Below, one piece after another: positions 1-8,429 of a stretch of 55,058 bases of DNA. Under the pieces are notes generated by a model, which worked only from the letters and a program-made list of their open reading frames with translations, searched no databases and was not told the DNA's origin. Origin of the DNA: Woeseiaceae bacterium (GTDB lineage: Bacteria > Pseudomonadota > Gammaproteobacteria > Steroidobacterales > Woeseiaceae); assembly GCA_021773055.1 (NCBI GenBank), contig JAJFKV010000027.1, positions 1-55,058 on the forward strand, given 5' to 3'. A program made the position numbers and the translations under genes. The number at the start of each line of letters is the position of its first letter. Positions within the stretch are counted from its first letter, which is position 1.

Positions 1-152
1 TCCAGCCAGATCAAATCGAGAGTCTTTCCACAGAGCGGAACGAGAACGCGTTTCCCGGATGCGGTCCAGTGCTTTTGCAGGCTCAGGTTGCCTTCTGCCT
101 CGTGCCATCCGATTTGGCCAACCTGCCAACGCTCCAACCACGGGTCCGTCAT
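1..152 (-). CDS. tpm: Thiopurine S-methyltransferase, N-terminal part
   Basis: Only the first 50 codons lie in the window; the gene runs off the left edge. The ATG is at 152-150. The translation begins MTDPWLERWQ, continues with GQIGWHE and reaches VLVPLCGKTLDLIWL, which is the SAM-binding start of the bacterial TPMT family. These enzymes transfer a methyl group from SAM to thiols and, in Pseudomonas, to selenium and tellurium compounds. It lies 42 bases behind the cysteine synthase-like gene on the same strand and may be the third gene of that unit. The family call rests on the conserved N-terminal tryptophans and the PLCGK motif; the substrate cannot be told from this fragment. Confidence 0.88.
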   Translation of the reverse strand, partial: MTDPWLERWQVGQIGWHEAEGNLSLQKHWTASGKRVLVPLCGKTLDLIWL

Positions 153-194
153 TGATCCTTACACTCCAGCCAAATGATTTCTGGCTGGATAGTG

Positions 195-1184
195 TTACAG
201 GTAATCAGAATAGGCGCTAATGTATTTCGCCGCGTTGTCCGCTGAGATCAGAACCGCCCTGCCGTGCTTCGGTATATCCGCATGCAACGCCGCGTGCAGA
301 ACCGCACCCGTGGTGGGGCCCACCATGATGCCCTCCTTCCTGGCAACGTCGATACCGGCCTTGAAAGCTTCCTCATCGGTTACGGAGATGAGGCCGTCCA
401 GTAGATTCGGATCGAGAATCTTCGGATAGTGCTCGTCCGGGAGCCCGGTGATTCTCTTGAGCCCTGACAAGCGATGCTGGCGGCTGGCAGGTTCAACACC
501 GATGATTTTGATGTTCGGGTTCTGTTCCTTGAGATATCGACCCACACCGCTGATGGTGCCGCCAGTGCCGATCCCGGCAAAGAAGTAGTCTATTTCACCG
601 TTCGTCTGCTTCCATATCTCTGGTCCCGTCGTACGGTAGTGAGCCTCCACGTTGAGTTCACTCTCGTACTGATTCGGGCTGACATACTTGCCGCCGTAGG
701 CCTCGCTTTCGACCATGCTTTTAACAACACCGCGAGCACCTTCTGACGGAAATATGGGACAGAGTTCATCGTCTACTTCGATCAGCTCGGCGCCGAGAAC
801 ACGCAGTAGTGTTTTCTGCTCCTCCGGTGCGCCATCCGGAACCGCGATCTCGATCGGCGTATTTTGAGCGTTCGCCATGGCAGCAAGCGCCACGCCCGTA
901 TTTCCCGCAGACGGTTCCACGAGTATCTGATCATCCTCAAGCTGTAGGCCCTGCAACATGAACAAGGCCGCGCGGTCCTTGATGGAGCCAAACGGATTCA
1001 ACCCTTCAAGTTTCAGCAACACATCATAGTCGGCATGCGCATTGGAACGAGCACTGAGCCGGACCATCGGCGTCGGATTGTCGGGACTGGGTGCAAGCTC
1101 GACGATGCTGTCGTAAACGTGCCTCTCTTGCTGATTCGGGGCGTCGTGCAGATCGACGACTTTTTGCTGCAACTGCGCACTCAT
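195..1184 (-). CDS. Cysteine synthase / cystathionine beta-synthase family PLP enzyme
   Basis: Fold-type II PLP enzyme of about 329 residues. The PLP lysine is in SIKDRA (about residue 69), the phosphate-binding loop is GTGGTISG (about 206-213) and the substrate loop is SAGNTG (about 92-97). Family members make cysteine from O-acetylserine plus sulfide, or cystathionine from serine plus homocysteine; there is no CBS regulatory domain. I chose the ATG at 1184 because GGAG stands 8 bases before it; in-frame ATGs at 1214 and 1268 would add 10 or 28 residues and run through an inverted repeat. It follows the gamma-lyase-like gene on the same strand after about 146 bases and precedes tpm, so a role in sulfur amino-acid interconversion is inferred. 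CysK, CysM and CBS activity cannot be separated by eye. Confidence 0.85.
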   Translation of the reverse strand: MSAQLQQKVVDLHDAPNQQERHVYDSIVELAPSPDNPTPMVRLSARSNAHADYDVLLKLEGLNPFGSIKDRAALFMLQGLQLEDDQILVEPSAGNTGVALAAMANAQNTPIEIAVPDGAPEEQKTLLRVLGAELIEVDDELCPIFPSEGARGVVKSMVESEAYGGKYVSPNQYESELNVEAHYRTTGPEIWKQTNGEIDYFFAGIGTGGTISGVGRYLKEQNPNIKIIGVEPASRQHRLSGLKRITGLPDEHYPKILDPNLLDGLISVTDEEAFKAGIDVARKEGIMVGPTTGAVLHAALHADIPKHGRAVLISADNAAKYISAYSDYL

Positions 1185-1217
1185 GGCCTGTGCTCCACTT
1201 GTATTATTGATCATTGA

Positions 1218-1243
1218 AATCGGTATTAAACTGTTTACCGATT
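1218..1243. promoter_or_regulatory. Inverted repeat upstream of the cysteine synthase-like gene
   Basis: AATCGGTA and TACCGATT form a perfect 8-base inverted repeat separated by 10 bases. It sits about 34 bases before the chosen start of the PLP enzyme gene, in the space after the gamma-lyase-like gene. The size and spacing fit a dimeric regulator site or a weak hairpin; no U-run follows. A function is inference. Confidence 0.35.
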
Positions 1244-1330
1244 CTAGGGCATCAATGATCACAGGCAATGCTGTGCGGAGACTGATTGGTTATGCCGTCA
1301 TGCCGTTAGGTTCTGAGCAAGAGAATCGTA

Positions 1331-2575
1331 CTAGCTGGCCACTGGCAACTTTACTCTTATCGCCCCGATATCCGATAACGCGCTCTCCAGTTGCTGCCAG
1401 CGCTGCTCGAGGGTGCCCGTATAGCCAACAGACATCCTGACCAGCCCCTCGGCGATTCCGGCAGAGGACAGGTCCTCATCCGTCATCTCGCTGGATGTGC
1501 TGCTGCCAGGGCAAGACATCAAGGTATCGAAGTAACCCAGGCTTACGGCCATGAAACCGAAGCCATATTTATTCTGCAACACATCCATCAGGTCATTGGC
1601 CTTCTGTCTGCTGCCCATATCAAGCGTCAGGATTCCACCAAAGCCATAATCATCGCAACGCAGTTGCTGCATTAACTTGTAGTCCGGGTGATCGGGCAAA
1701 CCGGGATAAGACACCGGCACATCCAGCTCCTGCAGTCGCCTGGCGAATATTTCTGCCCGCTCTGCATGCTCCACGACCCGTAACGCCAGGTGAGGTATAC
1801 GTAAACTGATTTTCGCGGCGACGGTCGGGTCCATCGTTGGACCGAGCATCATTAGTGGGCCCTGGTGTAGATCCATCAAACCCTGGACAAACTCGGTGCT
1901 ACCGCAGACAGCTCCAGCGATGATGTCAGATGCGCCGTTGATGAACTTCGTCATGCTGTGCACAACGACATCGGCACCCATCGCGGCCGGGCTCAGGAGC
2001 AACGGGCTAAATGTGTTGTCGATGACCAGTTGCACGCCGCGCGCATGTGCGAGTTCGGCAAGTTTCGGAATATCCGCAATTCGCAGAGTCGGATTGGCAA
2101 TACTTTCGGCATAGATGACGCGTGTTTCGGGTGTTATCGCCGCCGCAACCGCTGCAAGGTCGGTTACATCGACAAAGCTCGTTCGAATATTTGCCTTGGC
2201 AGGCAAGAAATCGTTCAACAACGCGTAGGTGCCACCGTAGACGGTATTGGACGCAACGACGTGGTCTCCCGTATTGCAAAGCTGCAATATCGCGGCAGAA
2301 ATGGCTGCCATACCACTGGCAGCACAATACGCGGCCTCGGTGCCTTCGATCGCGGCGAGCTGCCGACCCAATTGATAGACGGTAGGATTGAAGTGCCGCC
2401 CGTATAAATAACAACCTTCGGGCGCCGCTTTCCGGCCTTCGAAGAGTTCCGGCATCGTACCGGGTTTCATGACCGTGAAAGTGGTGCTCGCCTCGACCGA
2501 CATGTTCACCCCGCCGTGCTCGCCAAACTCATGACGCGTTTCAGCCAGGCGCTTGATCGGGTTTTGCGTCGTCAT
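1331..2575 (-). CDS. Trans-sulfuration PLP enzyme, methionine gamma-lyase-like
   Basis: Fold-type I Cys/Met-metabolism PLP enzyme of 414 residues. The Schiff-base lysine is K210 in SMTKFINGASD, the PLP-nitrogen aspartate is D186 in VIDNTF, and Y58/R60 of YLYGRHFNPT match the phosphate-binding tyrosine and arginine supplied across the dimer. Y113 in VYGGTY matches the catalytic tyrosine. Classical methionine gamma-lyases carry Cys two residues later; here it is Gly115, so the true substrate (methionine, cystathionine, homocysteine or O-acylhomoserine) is open. It is divergent from the Lrp/AsnC gene with 95 bases between them and heads the minus-strand set that includes the cysteine synthase-like gene. 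Lrp-type control is therefore likely but inferred. Confidence 0.82.
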   Translation of the reverse strand: MTTQNPIKRLAETRHEFGEHGGVNMSVEASTTFTVMKPGTMPELFEGRKAAPEGCYLYGRHFNPTVYQLGRQLAAIEGTEAAYCAASGMAAISAAILQLCNTGDHVVASNTVYGGTYALLNDFLPAKANIRTSFVDVTDLAAVAAAITPETRVIYAESIANPTLRIADIPKLAELAHARGVQLVIDNTFSPLLLSPAAMGADVVVHSMTKFINGASDIIAGAVCGSTEFVQGLMDLHQGPLMMLGPTMDPTVAAKISLRIPHLALRVVEHAERAEIFARRLQELDVPVSYPGLPDHPDYKLMQQLRCDDYGFGGILTLDMGSRQKANDLMDVLQNKYGFGFMAVSLGYFDTLMSCPGSSTSSEMTDEDLSSAGIAEGLVRMSVGYTGTLEQRWQQLESALSDIGAIRVKLPVAS

Positions 2576-2642
2576 GATAATACCTCAGTTGATTCTGGTT
2601 TCGTGCCTTATCTTAGTATATTCTTTGGCATTGATTTACTGC

Positions 2643-2659
2643 GACGAATTTTATTCGTC
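2643..2659. promoter_or_regulatory. Palindrome in the lrp / gamma-lyase divergent promoter region
   Basis: GACGAAT, three T, ATTCGTC: a perfect 7-base inverted repeat with an AT-rich centre, ending just before the CGGAGG ribosome-binding site of the Lrp/AsnC gene. Lrp-type boxes are usually imperfect AT-centred palindromes of about this size. Its position suits autoregulation and control of the divergent PLP enzyme gene. Seen: symmetry and position. Inferred: binding by the neighbouring regulator. Confidence 0.45.
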
Positions 2660-2670
2660 CCGGAGGCCCT

Positions 2671-3156
2671 GTGGAGGCACTTGACCGAATCGACTACGAA
2701 ATAGTCCGGCAGCTACGGAATAATGCTCGGCTATCCAACAAGGAACTCGCTGCGACCGTTGGTCTTGCGCCCTCGAGCTGCCTCGTTCGAGTGCGCGGAT
2801 TGCAGCGGGATGGCGTGATCAAGGGCTACCATGCAGACGTTGAGCCCAAGTCTCTCGGTGTTGCCCTGCAAGCGATGATCTCCATTCGTCTGCAGCGCCA
2901 TTCGAAAACCGTCGTAGAGTCGTTCCGGGCCCACACGCTCGCTCTACCCGAAGTACGCCAGCTCTATCACCTTGCCGGCGCGAATGACTTTCTTCTTCAG
3001 GTCTGGGTCCAGGACCCGGAGCACTTGCGTGATCTGATCATGACGTCCTTCACGGCGCGAGAGGAAATCGCGCACATCGAAACAGGACTCATATTCGAAC
3101 ACACGCACAGTCCGGACTTGCCGACCTTCTTAGAGTTCACTGCCGACGAGGACTAA
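2671..3156 (+). CDS. Lrp/AsnC family transcriptional regulator
   Basis: A 161-residue protein starting at a GTG with CGGAGG 4 bases upstream. The N-terminal winged helix shows the family pattern LDRIDYEIVRQLRNNAR then LSNKELAATVGL and a recognition helix with SSCLVRVRGL. The C-terminal RAM domain carries VRQLYHLAGANDFLLQVWV, the ligand and oligomer face. Lrp/AsnC proteins sense amino acids and usually control the adjacent catabolic or transport gene. It is divergent from the gamma-lyase-like gene, so a sulfur amino acid is a reasonable effector guess. Its end overlaps the end of the convergent ribokinase gene by 20 bases. Confidence 0.93.
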   Translation: MEALDRIDYEIVRQLRNNARLSNKELAATVGLAPSSCLVRVRGLQRDGVIKGYHADVEPKSLGVALQAMISIRLQRHSKTVVESFRAHTLALPEVRQLYHLAGANDFLLQVWVQDPEHLRDLIMTSFTAREEIAHIETGLIFEHTHSPDLPTFLEFTADED

Positions 3157-4057
3157 TCCTGGGCAAGATATTCAGCGATGGCTTACTTTGCAGAAACTTT
3201 GTCACATCGTCACTGCTTGGAATACTCGGTTGGGCGCCACGCTGCGTACACGCAAGGGCACCAGCCGCGCTCGCTCTCTCGAGAGCCTGTTGCAGTGACA
3301 GATTCTGACTGAGCGCAGCCACGAGTACACCGCAGAAGGTATCCCCGGCAGCCGTTGTGTCGATCGCCTCCACCACGAACGCCGATTGTTCGAAAATATC
3401 TTCACCCTCTTTTGCACAACAGCCGCGACTTCCAAGTGTGACGATCACACGCGGAACTTCAATACGATCAAGACAGCTCGCAACATCCCCGTCATGTCCC
3501 GAGACAATGGCCAGTTCACCTTCGTTGACAATGAGCGTATCGACTACCGCTAACAGCTCCTGCGGCAAGCTCTGCGCAGGTGCAGCATTCAAAACAACTT
3601 CCACGCCCTGCTCCTTTGCGGCACATGCATATCCGGTCACGACGGCAATGGGGGTTTCCAGCTGTAACAACAGGTAGCTGTATTCAGAGAGCGGTGGTAA
3701 GTCGTCGACAGACAGTCCGTTGTTTGCACCCGGCGCTACAGAAATTGCGTTTTCGGCATCATCAGATACCGCGATGAACGCCGCACCAGTGCGCTTGTCC
3801 GGCATGCTTACCCGATGCATTCGGACACCGGCTTTTTCCAGTGAGGTCTCTATTGGCTTCGCAAACCAATCTTCACCTACAGCGAAAAGAAATTCAGTTG
3901 GAACGCCCCCGGCTCGTGCGGACGCGATAGCCTGGTTTGCACCTTTTCCACCGGGGAAAAACGTGAGGTCTCGTCCAAGTACTGTCTCGCCCGCGGCCGG
4001 GATTTGCGGTACTTGAACAACAAAGTCAAGATTGGCTGAACCGGCGACCAGAATCAT
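3137..4057 (-). CDS. rbsK: Ribokinase (PfkB family)
   Basis: 306 residues, the normal ribokinase length. It has the N-terminal PfkB signature PGGKGANQA (residues 35-43) and the anion-hole/catalytic motif DTTAAGDTF with base D239. MILVAGSANLDFV at the start and the substrate-lid segment near GETVLGRD also match RbsK. It phosphorylates ribose to ribose-5-phosphate in the cytoplasm; deoxyribose or another pentose is possible because no ribose transporter or rbsR is nearby. Its 3' end overlaps the lrp gene tail by 20 bases (convergent). The C-terminal tail after residue 290 is probably disordered. Confidence 0.88.
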   Translation of the reverse strand: MILVAGSANLDFVVQVPQIPAAGETVLGRDLTFFPGGKGANQAIASARAGGVPTEFLFAVGEDWFAKPIETSLEKAGVRMHRVSMPDKRTGAAFIAVSDDAENAISVAPGANNGLSVDDLPPLSEYSYLLLQLETPIAVVTGYACAAKEQGVEVVLNAAPAQSLPQELLAVVDTLIVNEGELAIVSGHDGDVASCLDRIEVPRVIVTLGSRGCCAKEGEDIFEQSAFVVEAIDTTAAGDTFCGVLVAALSQNLSLQQALERASAAGALACTQRGAQPSIPSSDDVTKFLQSKPSLNILPRISPRRQ

Positions 4058-4148
4058 ACTATTTTAGTGTCCGGGGATTGTGAATGTGATCGTACACTTT
4101 ACAACATGACTGGTATTCTACAGATATATTTAGCCTGGCTGAGTTGAA

Positions 4149-5921
4149 ATGAAGACCTCTACCCAACTACCACTCGCGCTCGGAATTTCGCTTATCGTTT
4201 TGATTCTTTGCGGATGCGAAAAAAATACTTCACCTGACAACGAAGTCGAGAACGATCCGGCCTCCATCGTTAACGCGATCGCCGACCACTATTACGCGAC
4301 AACGCTTGAGCAAACACCCGAAGCGGCCTATTTTTCTGGCATCGAACTGGACAGGCATGATGGCCTGGAGGACATTGGTCCGGAGGCGCTACAGGCACGC
4401 CACGCAGACACAGTAGATATGCTCCGGCAACTTGAGGTCGTCGACGCCAGGTCGCTTGTCGGCAAAACTGAGTGGATCACGCACGCGTATCTGTTGCAGG
4501 AACTCAAGTCCTCGGTCGCACGGCACGTTTGTCGAAATGAATTGTGGAACGTCAGTCAGATGAACGGCTGGCATCTGGGTTATTCACAGATCGCGCAGCT
4601 ACAACCAACCGGTACGCCGCAGCTTCGAGAGCAATCCATCACACGCTGGTCCGGGTTTTCCGCCTACATCGACCAGAACATCAAGAACCTCAAACGAGGT
4701 CTGGAACTCGGCTATTCGGCCCCGCAACCCGTCGTGGAACGTGTCATCACCCAGGTCGACGGTGTTCTGTCGCTGGCAACCGAGCAATCACCGTTTTTCT
4801 CGCCCGCTATGCGGGATGACAATGAAACATTCGTCGCAGCGACGCGAGATGTCGTCGAAGCTCAGATAATCCCTGCCTTGCAACGATACCGTGATTTTCT
4901 GTTCGACACTTATATGGATAGCGCGCGCAAAGAACTTTCGGTAACAGCAAACCCGGATGGCCTCGAATGTTATGAGGCGTCACTGCAGGCTTATACAACC
5001 CTCGATCGCTCGGGTAAGGAAGTCTTCGATTTGGGGGAGAAAACCGTTGCCGCGAACAGAGCTGCGGTCGTTGAGCTCGGCCGGGCCGCTTATGAACTCA
5101 GCGACTTTAAGGAAATTATCGACGCCGCAAAAGCTGACCCTGCCGACGGATTTACGACGAAAGAGGAACTGCTTGAATTCTCTCGCGCCAGCGTTCTCAA
5201 TGCCGAAGCAGAGATGCCCAACTGGGTCGGTAGCATGCCGGCCCAAGCCGTCAGCGTTGTGCCGTTTGCAGAACACGAAGAAGGCACCGGGATGTCCGCT
5301 CACTATCGTTCCGGGTCGGCCGACAGGCCCGCGGAATACCGAATTCCGCTGCACGAACCCGAGGAACGCTCACGCGGCAATGCCGAATCAACTGCCTTTC
5401 ATGAAGCGTGGCCCGGACATCATTTGCAGGTAGCTGTCGGACAGGCGAGAGATAGTCTGCATCCCATTACCCAAATCATCTGGTTTTCCGGCCCGGGAGA
5501 GGGCTGGGCACGCTACGCCGAAGGCCTCGCCGAGGAAATGGGCCTCTACGTTACAAGAACAGGACCGATACAGCGGCGTGCGTGGCCAGCACGAGGAATG
5601 GTTGTCGACCCAGGTATTCATTTGTTCGGCTGGACTCGAGAGCAGGCGAAAGAGTTCATGATGGAGTCTGGGCGATTCCCTTCTACACTTGGCGATGAAA
5701 TGGTTGATCGCATCGCCGTGATGCCAGGGCAGCTAACCGCTTATGATTCCGGCGGCCTTGAGATTTTGGCATTGCGAGCTGAAGCCCAACAGGCCCTTGG
5801 GGATGACTTCGATATCCGTGAATTTCACGATCGAATTCTCGAAAACGGCACGATACCGTTAGTCCAGTTGCGTACTCACGTAGAGGCCTGGATCTCGGGA
5901 TTCAAAGGCCGCGAACATTAA
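4149..5921 (+). CDS. DUF885 family lipoprotein, predicted zinc metallo-hydrolase
   Basis: 590 residues. A lipoprotein signal ends in LILCGC (lipid cysteine at residue 23), so the protein is probably anchored in the periplasm or outer membrane. The DUF885 hallmark HEAWPGHH starts near residue 418, and the downstream glutamate motif PGEGWARYAEG near 450 would complete an HExxH...E zinc site. Members are thought to be peptidases or amidohydrolases related to the M2/M3 peptidase fold; the substrate is unknown. It stands alone on the plus strand behind a 91-base intergenic region and its stop overlaps the end of the convergent redoxin gene by 4 bases. Confidence 0.85.
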   Translation: MKTSTQLPLALGISLIVLILCGCEKNTSPDNEVENDPASIVNAIADHYYATTLEQTPEAAYFSGIELDRHDGLEDIGPEALQARHADTVDMLRQLEVVDARSLVGKTEWITHAYLLQELKSSVARHVCRNELWNVSQMNGWHLGYSQIAQLQPTGTPQLREQSITRWSGFSAYIDQNIKNLKRGLELGYSAPQPVVERVITQVDGVLSLATEQSPFFSPAMRDDNETFVAATRDVVEAQIIPALQRYRDFLFDTYMDSARKELSVTANPDGLECYEASLQAYTTLDRSGKEVFDLGEKTVAANRAAVVELGRAAYELSDFKEIIDAAKADPADGFTTKEELLEFSRASVLNAEAEMPNWVGSMPAQAVSVVPFAEHEEGTGMSAHYRSGSADRPAEYRIPLHEPEERSRGNAESTAFHEAWPGHHLQVAVGQARDSLHPITQIIWFSGPGEGWARYAEGLAEEMGLYVTRTGPIQRRAWPARGMVVDPGIHLFGWTREQAKEFMMESGRFPSTLGDEMVDRIAVMPGQLTAYDSGGLEILALRAEAQQALGDDFDIREFHDRILENGTIPLVQLRTHVEAWISGFKGREH

Positions 5922-6778
5922 CCCCCGGAGCTAAGCCCGCTGTCACGCAGCACTCGCAGGTAAACCGAAGGCTCTGGCCGGACCCGGTAGTTATCCGTTT
6001 GGTGTGACCAAAGTATCTGTCCACCCGCCGCCGTGATGATAACTGTCGGCATGACGGTTTCGCTATCATATCCCAGCACCTGCATGCCCATCGGCAAGCC
6101 GTCGTCATGTGCAATTCCCAACATGCGGGCAGCACCATTGCCCTCGTCGGTCAGAAAATAGAACGGCACGTTAAATTTCCTGGCAGTACCGATGGTGAAC
6201 TTGTGGGGCTGTGGCGAGATCAATGCGACGCGAACGCCGAGCTCGTGTATTTGCTGATATTCCGCCACCAGCTCCTTAATCTGTGCCATGCAAAGCGGAC
6301 ACCAGTTGCCTCGATAGAAAATCCAGATTGTCGGCTTATCGAGCAGTGAAGCTGAGCTGATGACTTCGTCGGCAACATTTCTTACATCGAACGCGGGCAG
6401 CGACTGGCCAGCTTCCAGACTTTTGCTGGAGCGATCACCAAAACTCGAATACCAATACACATAGACGATAAACCCTGTCCAGCCGAGCAACGCCAAAAGA
6501 GGCGCCTCCGGGTTCCCACTCTGGAGATACCCCCAGACGGAAAAGACCAGACCGGCGGTCGCTAATGCGACCAAGACTGGAAAATGAGCACTTGTTCTCG
6601 CAATGTTCTTGAACACCATTATCCAGCTGAGAACCATGATGAACGGAACGGTAACCAGCAAGACACCGCCCCAGGTCAAATAGTCACCTGTATTCCATAG
6701 GGATCGTCCGGCGATGACCATTATCACCATAGCAGCCGTCATGTACGTACTGACAAATATCGATTTAAGACTATTCAT
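5918..6778 (-). CDS. Membrane-anchored redoxin (AhpC/TSA-like thioredoxin fold)
   Basis: 286 residues from the ATG at 6778, which has GGGGGAGA upstream; a longer reading frame exists but its extra residues are arginine-rich and unlike a protein N-terminus. Four hydrophobic segments lie at about 5-24, 34-56, 66-84 and 92-112. A redoxin domain follows, with C160 and C163 in YRGNWCPLC, the active-site pattern of peroxiredoxin-like proteins. A conserved-looking PTVIITAAGGQI strand follows. The redoxin domain follows the membrane part directly, but which side of the membrane it faces cannot be settled by eye. It is 55 bases behind the GNAT-like gene on the same strand. Partner and substrate are unknown. 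Confidence 0.8.
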   Translation of the reverse strand: MNSLKSIFVSTYMTAAMVIMVIAGRSLWNTGDYLTWGGVLLVTVPFIMVLSWIMVFKNIARTSAHFPVLVALATAGLVFSVWGYLQSGNPEAPLLALLGWTGFIVYVYWYSSFGDRSSKSLEAGQSLPAFDVRNVADEVISSASLLDKPTIWIFYRGNWCPLCMAQIKELVAEYQQIHELGVRVALISPQPHKFTIGTARKFNVPFYFLTDEGNGAARMLGIAHDDGLPMGMQVLGYDSETVMPTVIITAAGGQILWSHQTDNYRVRPEPSVYLRVLRDSGLSSGG

Positions 6779-6833
6779 AGATTTTGCTCTCCCCCACCAA
6801 GGCGCATTACCCGCATGAATGACGAGGACTTCG

Positions 6834-8429
6834 TCAACCGCTGTCGGCACTTCGACAGATAGCGCGTAGTTCCGAGCGGAACGTTTGATGCAGCCCGAGT
6901 AGTCGAGCGTACTCAACCTCCTCCGCCCCACCTTTCGCTCGCAATAGTTTCCGCATGGCCGCCTTCGCATCGCCTGGCCAGGCCGCCGGATTCGTCGCCG
7001 CAACTATCGGTGCGATCCGCTCGAGCCCAGACAGCTCCGATTTCGACCAACTCCTTAATGATCGAACGCGCAAATCACGCGCGACATTTCGTGCAACCCG
7101 TCGCGACGATTCCGCTCGCGTTCGCTCGCCCACTACTGCGAGTTCCCGCGTCGCAAGCATCGAACTCGTCGCCAGCCATTCCTCATCAAAAAACTCGCTT
7201 TGGAGGGCACCGGGTAAGGTCAAATGCATATCACAGCTCGCCAGCTTGCTTAGCGTTCTGGCACCACTGCGATGCGTGGGCTTGCGCATCCTTTTCGCAA
7301 CCTCATCCTTCGCCAGTTTGCGCACCTTAGTATCCACCGGCCGAAATCCCAGGTGGTAATAAAACCAGAATGCGCCGCTGCTCAACGCTTCGTCGTTCCC
7401 GGCTCCAAACTGATACGGGTTAACGACATAGCGAGTGCAAGCAACGAGCGCATGGTAAACCCGCATGACCTGAACCCACAGAAAAGACGCCTCGCTGCCG
7501 CGGTACTCATCGAAAATATTTATCCCGGTATTCACCTGCAAAAACAGGGTGCTTGAGCCTCCATAGCCGACAGGCACGCCGTTCGACAAGATCAGGAATC
7601 CCAGAGTGCACTCAAGCGGGTAACGATATTCTGGTGCCAGACCAAATACAGCGATTGACACGCCCTCGCCAACGTCCGCCAGATAAACCTCGGCAGGATT
7701 CGCGTAGTTGAAGTGGTTGGTTTCGCGATGCCTGGCTGCAAGTGATGCCATAGCCACATCCATCAAATTCGCACCGTCTCTTCCGGACAATTTCCTGATC
7801 GATGACAGCGGTCGACGAATTTCTTTCTTTGCATCGCGCGGACGAGTGCGCATGCCTTCTTCACGAGCCACGGCCGTCGTAACTGGAAATACGTTTCGGG
7901 ACTTCGACAGCTTGCTGTCCCCAATATCCCAGACCAGAGGCAAGTCCGCCGCATCGTAAAGTTGCGACCAGATATTCTCCATTCGCTTGCTTTGAACCTG
8001 TGCCATAAGCCAGTCGAAGTCGGTTCCCGGGAAACCCGCGCTCGCAAGCGCTACCCAGTCCTGACTGCTAACGTAACCGCTATCGAAATAATCATCTTCG
8101 GATGACTGCAAAATCTGTTGCAGCAAATCATCAAGGCACGCGCAGTCATCAATCTCCGCCCAGTCGATCGAAACAGTACCGGGCGCCTTTTTGGCGAGCC
8201 ATTTTGCGACGGGGAAGGAAAAACGATAATGCAGGCGGGTAGCGGCGATGCCACTGTCCGATAACTTGCTGCTCACGCGCCTGCCGAACTGGCGCAGCTG
8301 CTCACAGGCGTCTCGATGCTCACTCAGCGTTTTGGGAAACGCGCGGCGAAAACACAGTTTGTCATGTAGTTTTTTCAATTCAGCGGTTTGTTTATGTACC
8401 AGACGGGCGTGAGGAACCGGATATTTCAT
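6834..8429 (-). CDS. Uncharacterised protein with GNAT-like C-terminal region
   Basis: About 531 residues from the ATG at 8429, which overlaps the kdsB end by 38 bases. I do not recognise a named family. Residues 275-365 look like a GNAT N-acyltransferase core: a beta strand TLGFLILSNGVPVGYGG, then YRGSEASFLWVQVMRVYHA and the late motif SGAFWFYYHLGFRPVD, which resembles the A-x-x-F-Y-x-x-x-G-F signature. The first 200 residues are charged and mostly helical, and the last 120 are arginine-rich. No signal peptide is visible. It ends the comEC-exbBD-msbA-lpxK-kdsB run, so a link to envelope sugars or lipids is possible but unproven. Confidence 0.75.
   Translation of the reverse strand: MKYPVPHARLVHKQTAELKKLHDKLCFRRAFPKTLSEHRDACEQLRQFGRRVSSKLSDSGIAATRLHYRFSFPVAKWLAKKAPGTVSIDWAEIDDCACLDDLLQQILQSSEDDYFDSGYVSSQDWVALASAGFPGTDFDWLMAQVQSKRMENIWSQLYDAADLPLVWDIGDSKLSKSRNVFPVTTAVAREEGMRTRPRDAKKEIRRPLSSIRKLSGRDGANLMDVAMASLAARHRETNHFNYANPAEVYLADVGEGVSIAVFGLAPEYRYPLECTLGFLILSNGVPVGYGGSSTLFLQVNTGINIFDEYRGSEASFLWVQVMRVYHALVACTRYVVNPYQFGAGNDEALSSGAFWFYYHLGFRPVDTKVRKLAKDEVAKRMRKPTHRSGARTLSKLASCDMHLTLPGALQSEFFDEEWLATSSMLATRELAVVGERTRAESSRRVARNVARDLRVRSLRSWSKSELSGLERIAPIVAATNPAAWPGDAKAAMRKLLRAKGGAEEVEYARLLGLHQTFRSELRAICRSADSG

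Noticed and set aside
1958..2407. A 149-codon plus-strand frame opposite the gamma-lyase gene
   Set aside because: It mirrors a gene with clear PLP motifs and has no recognisable domain.
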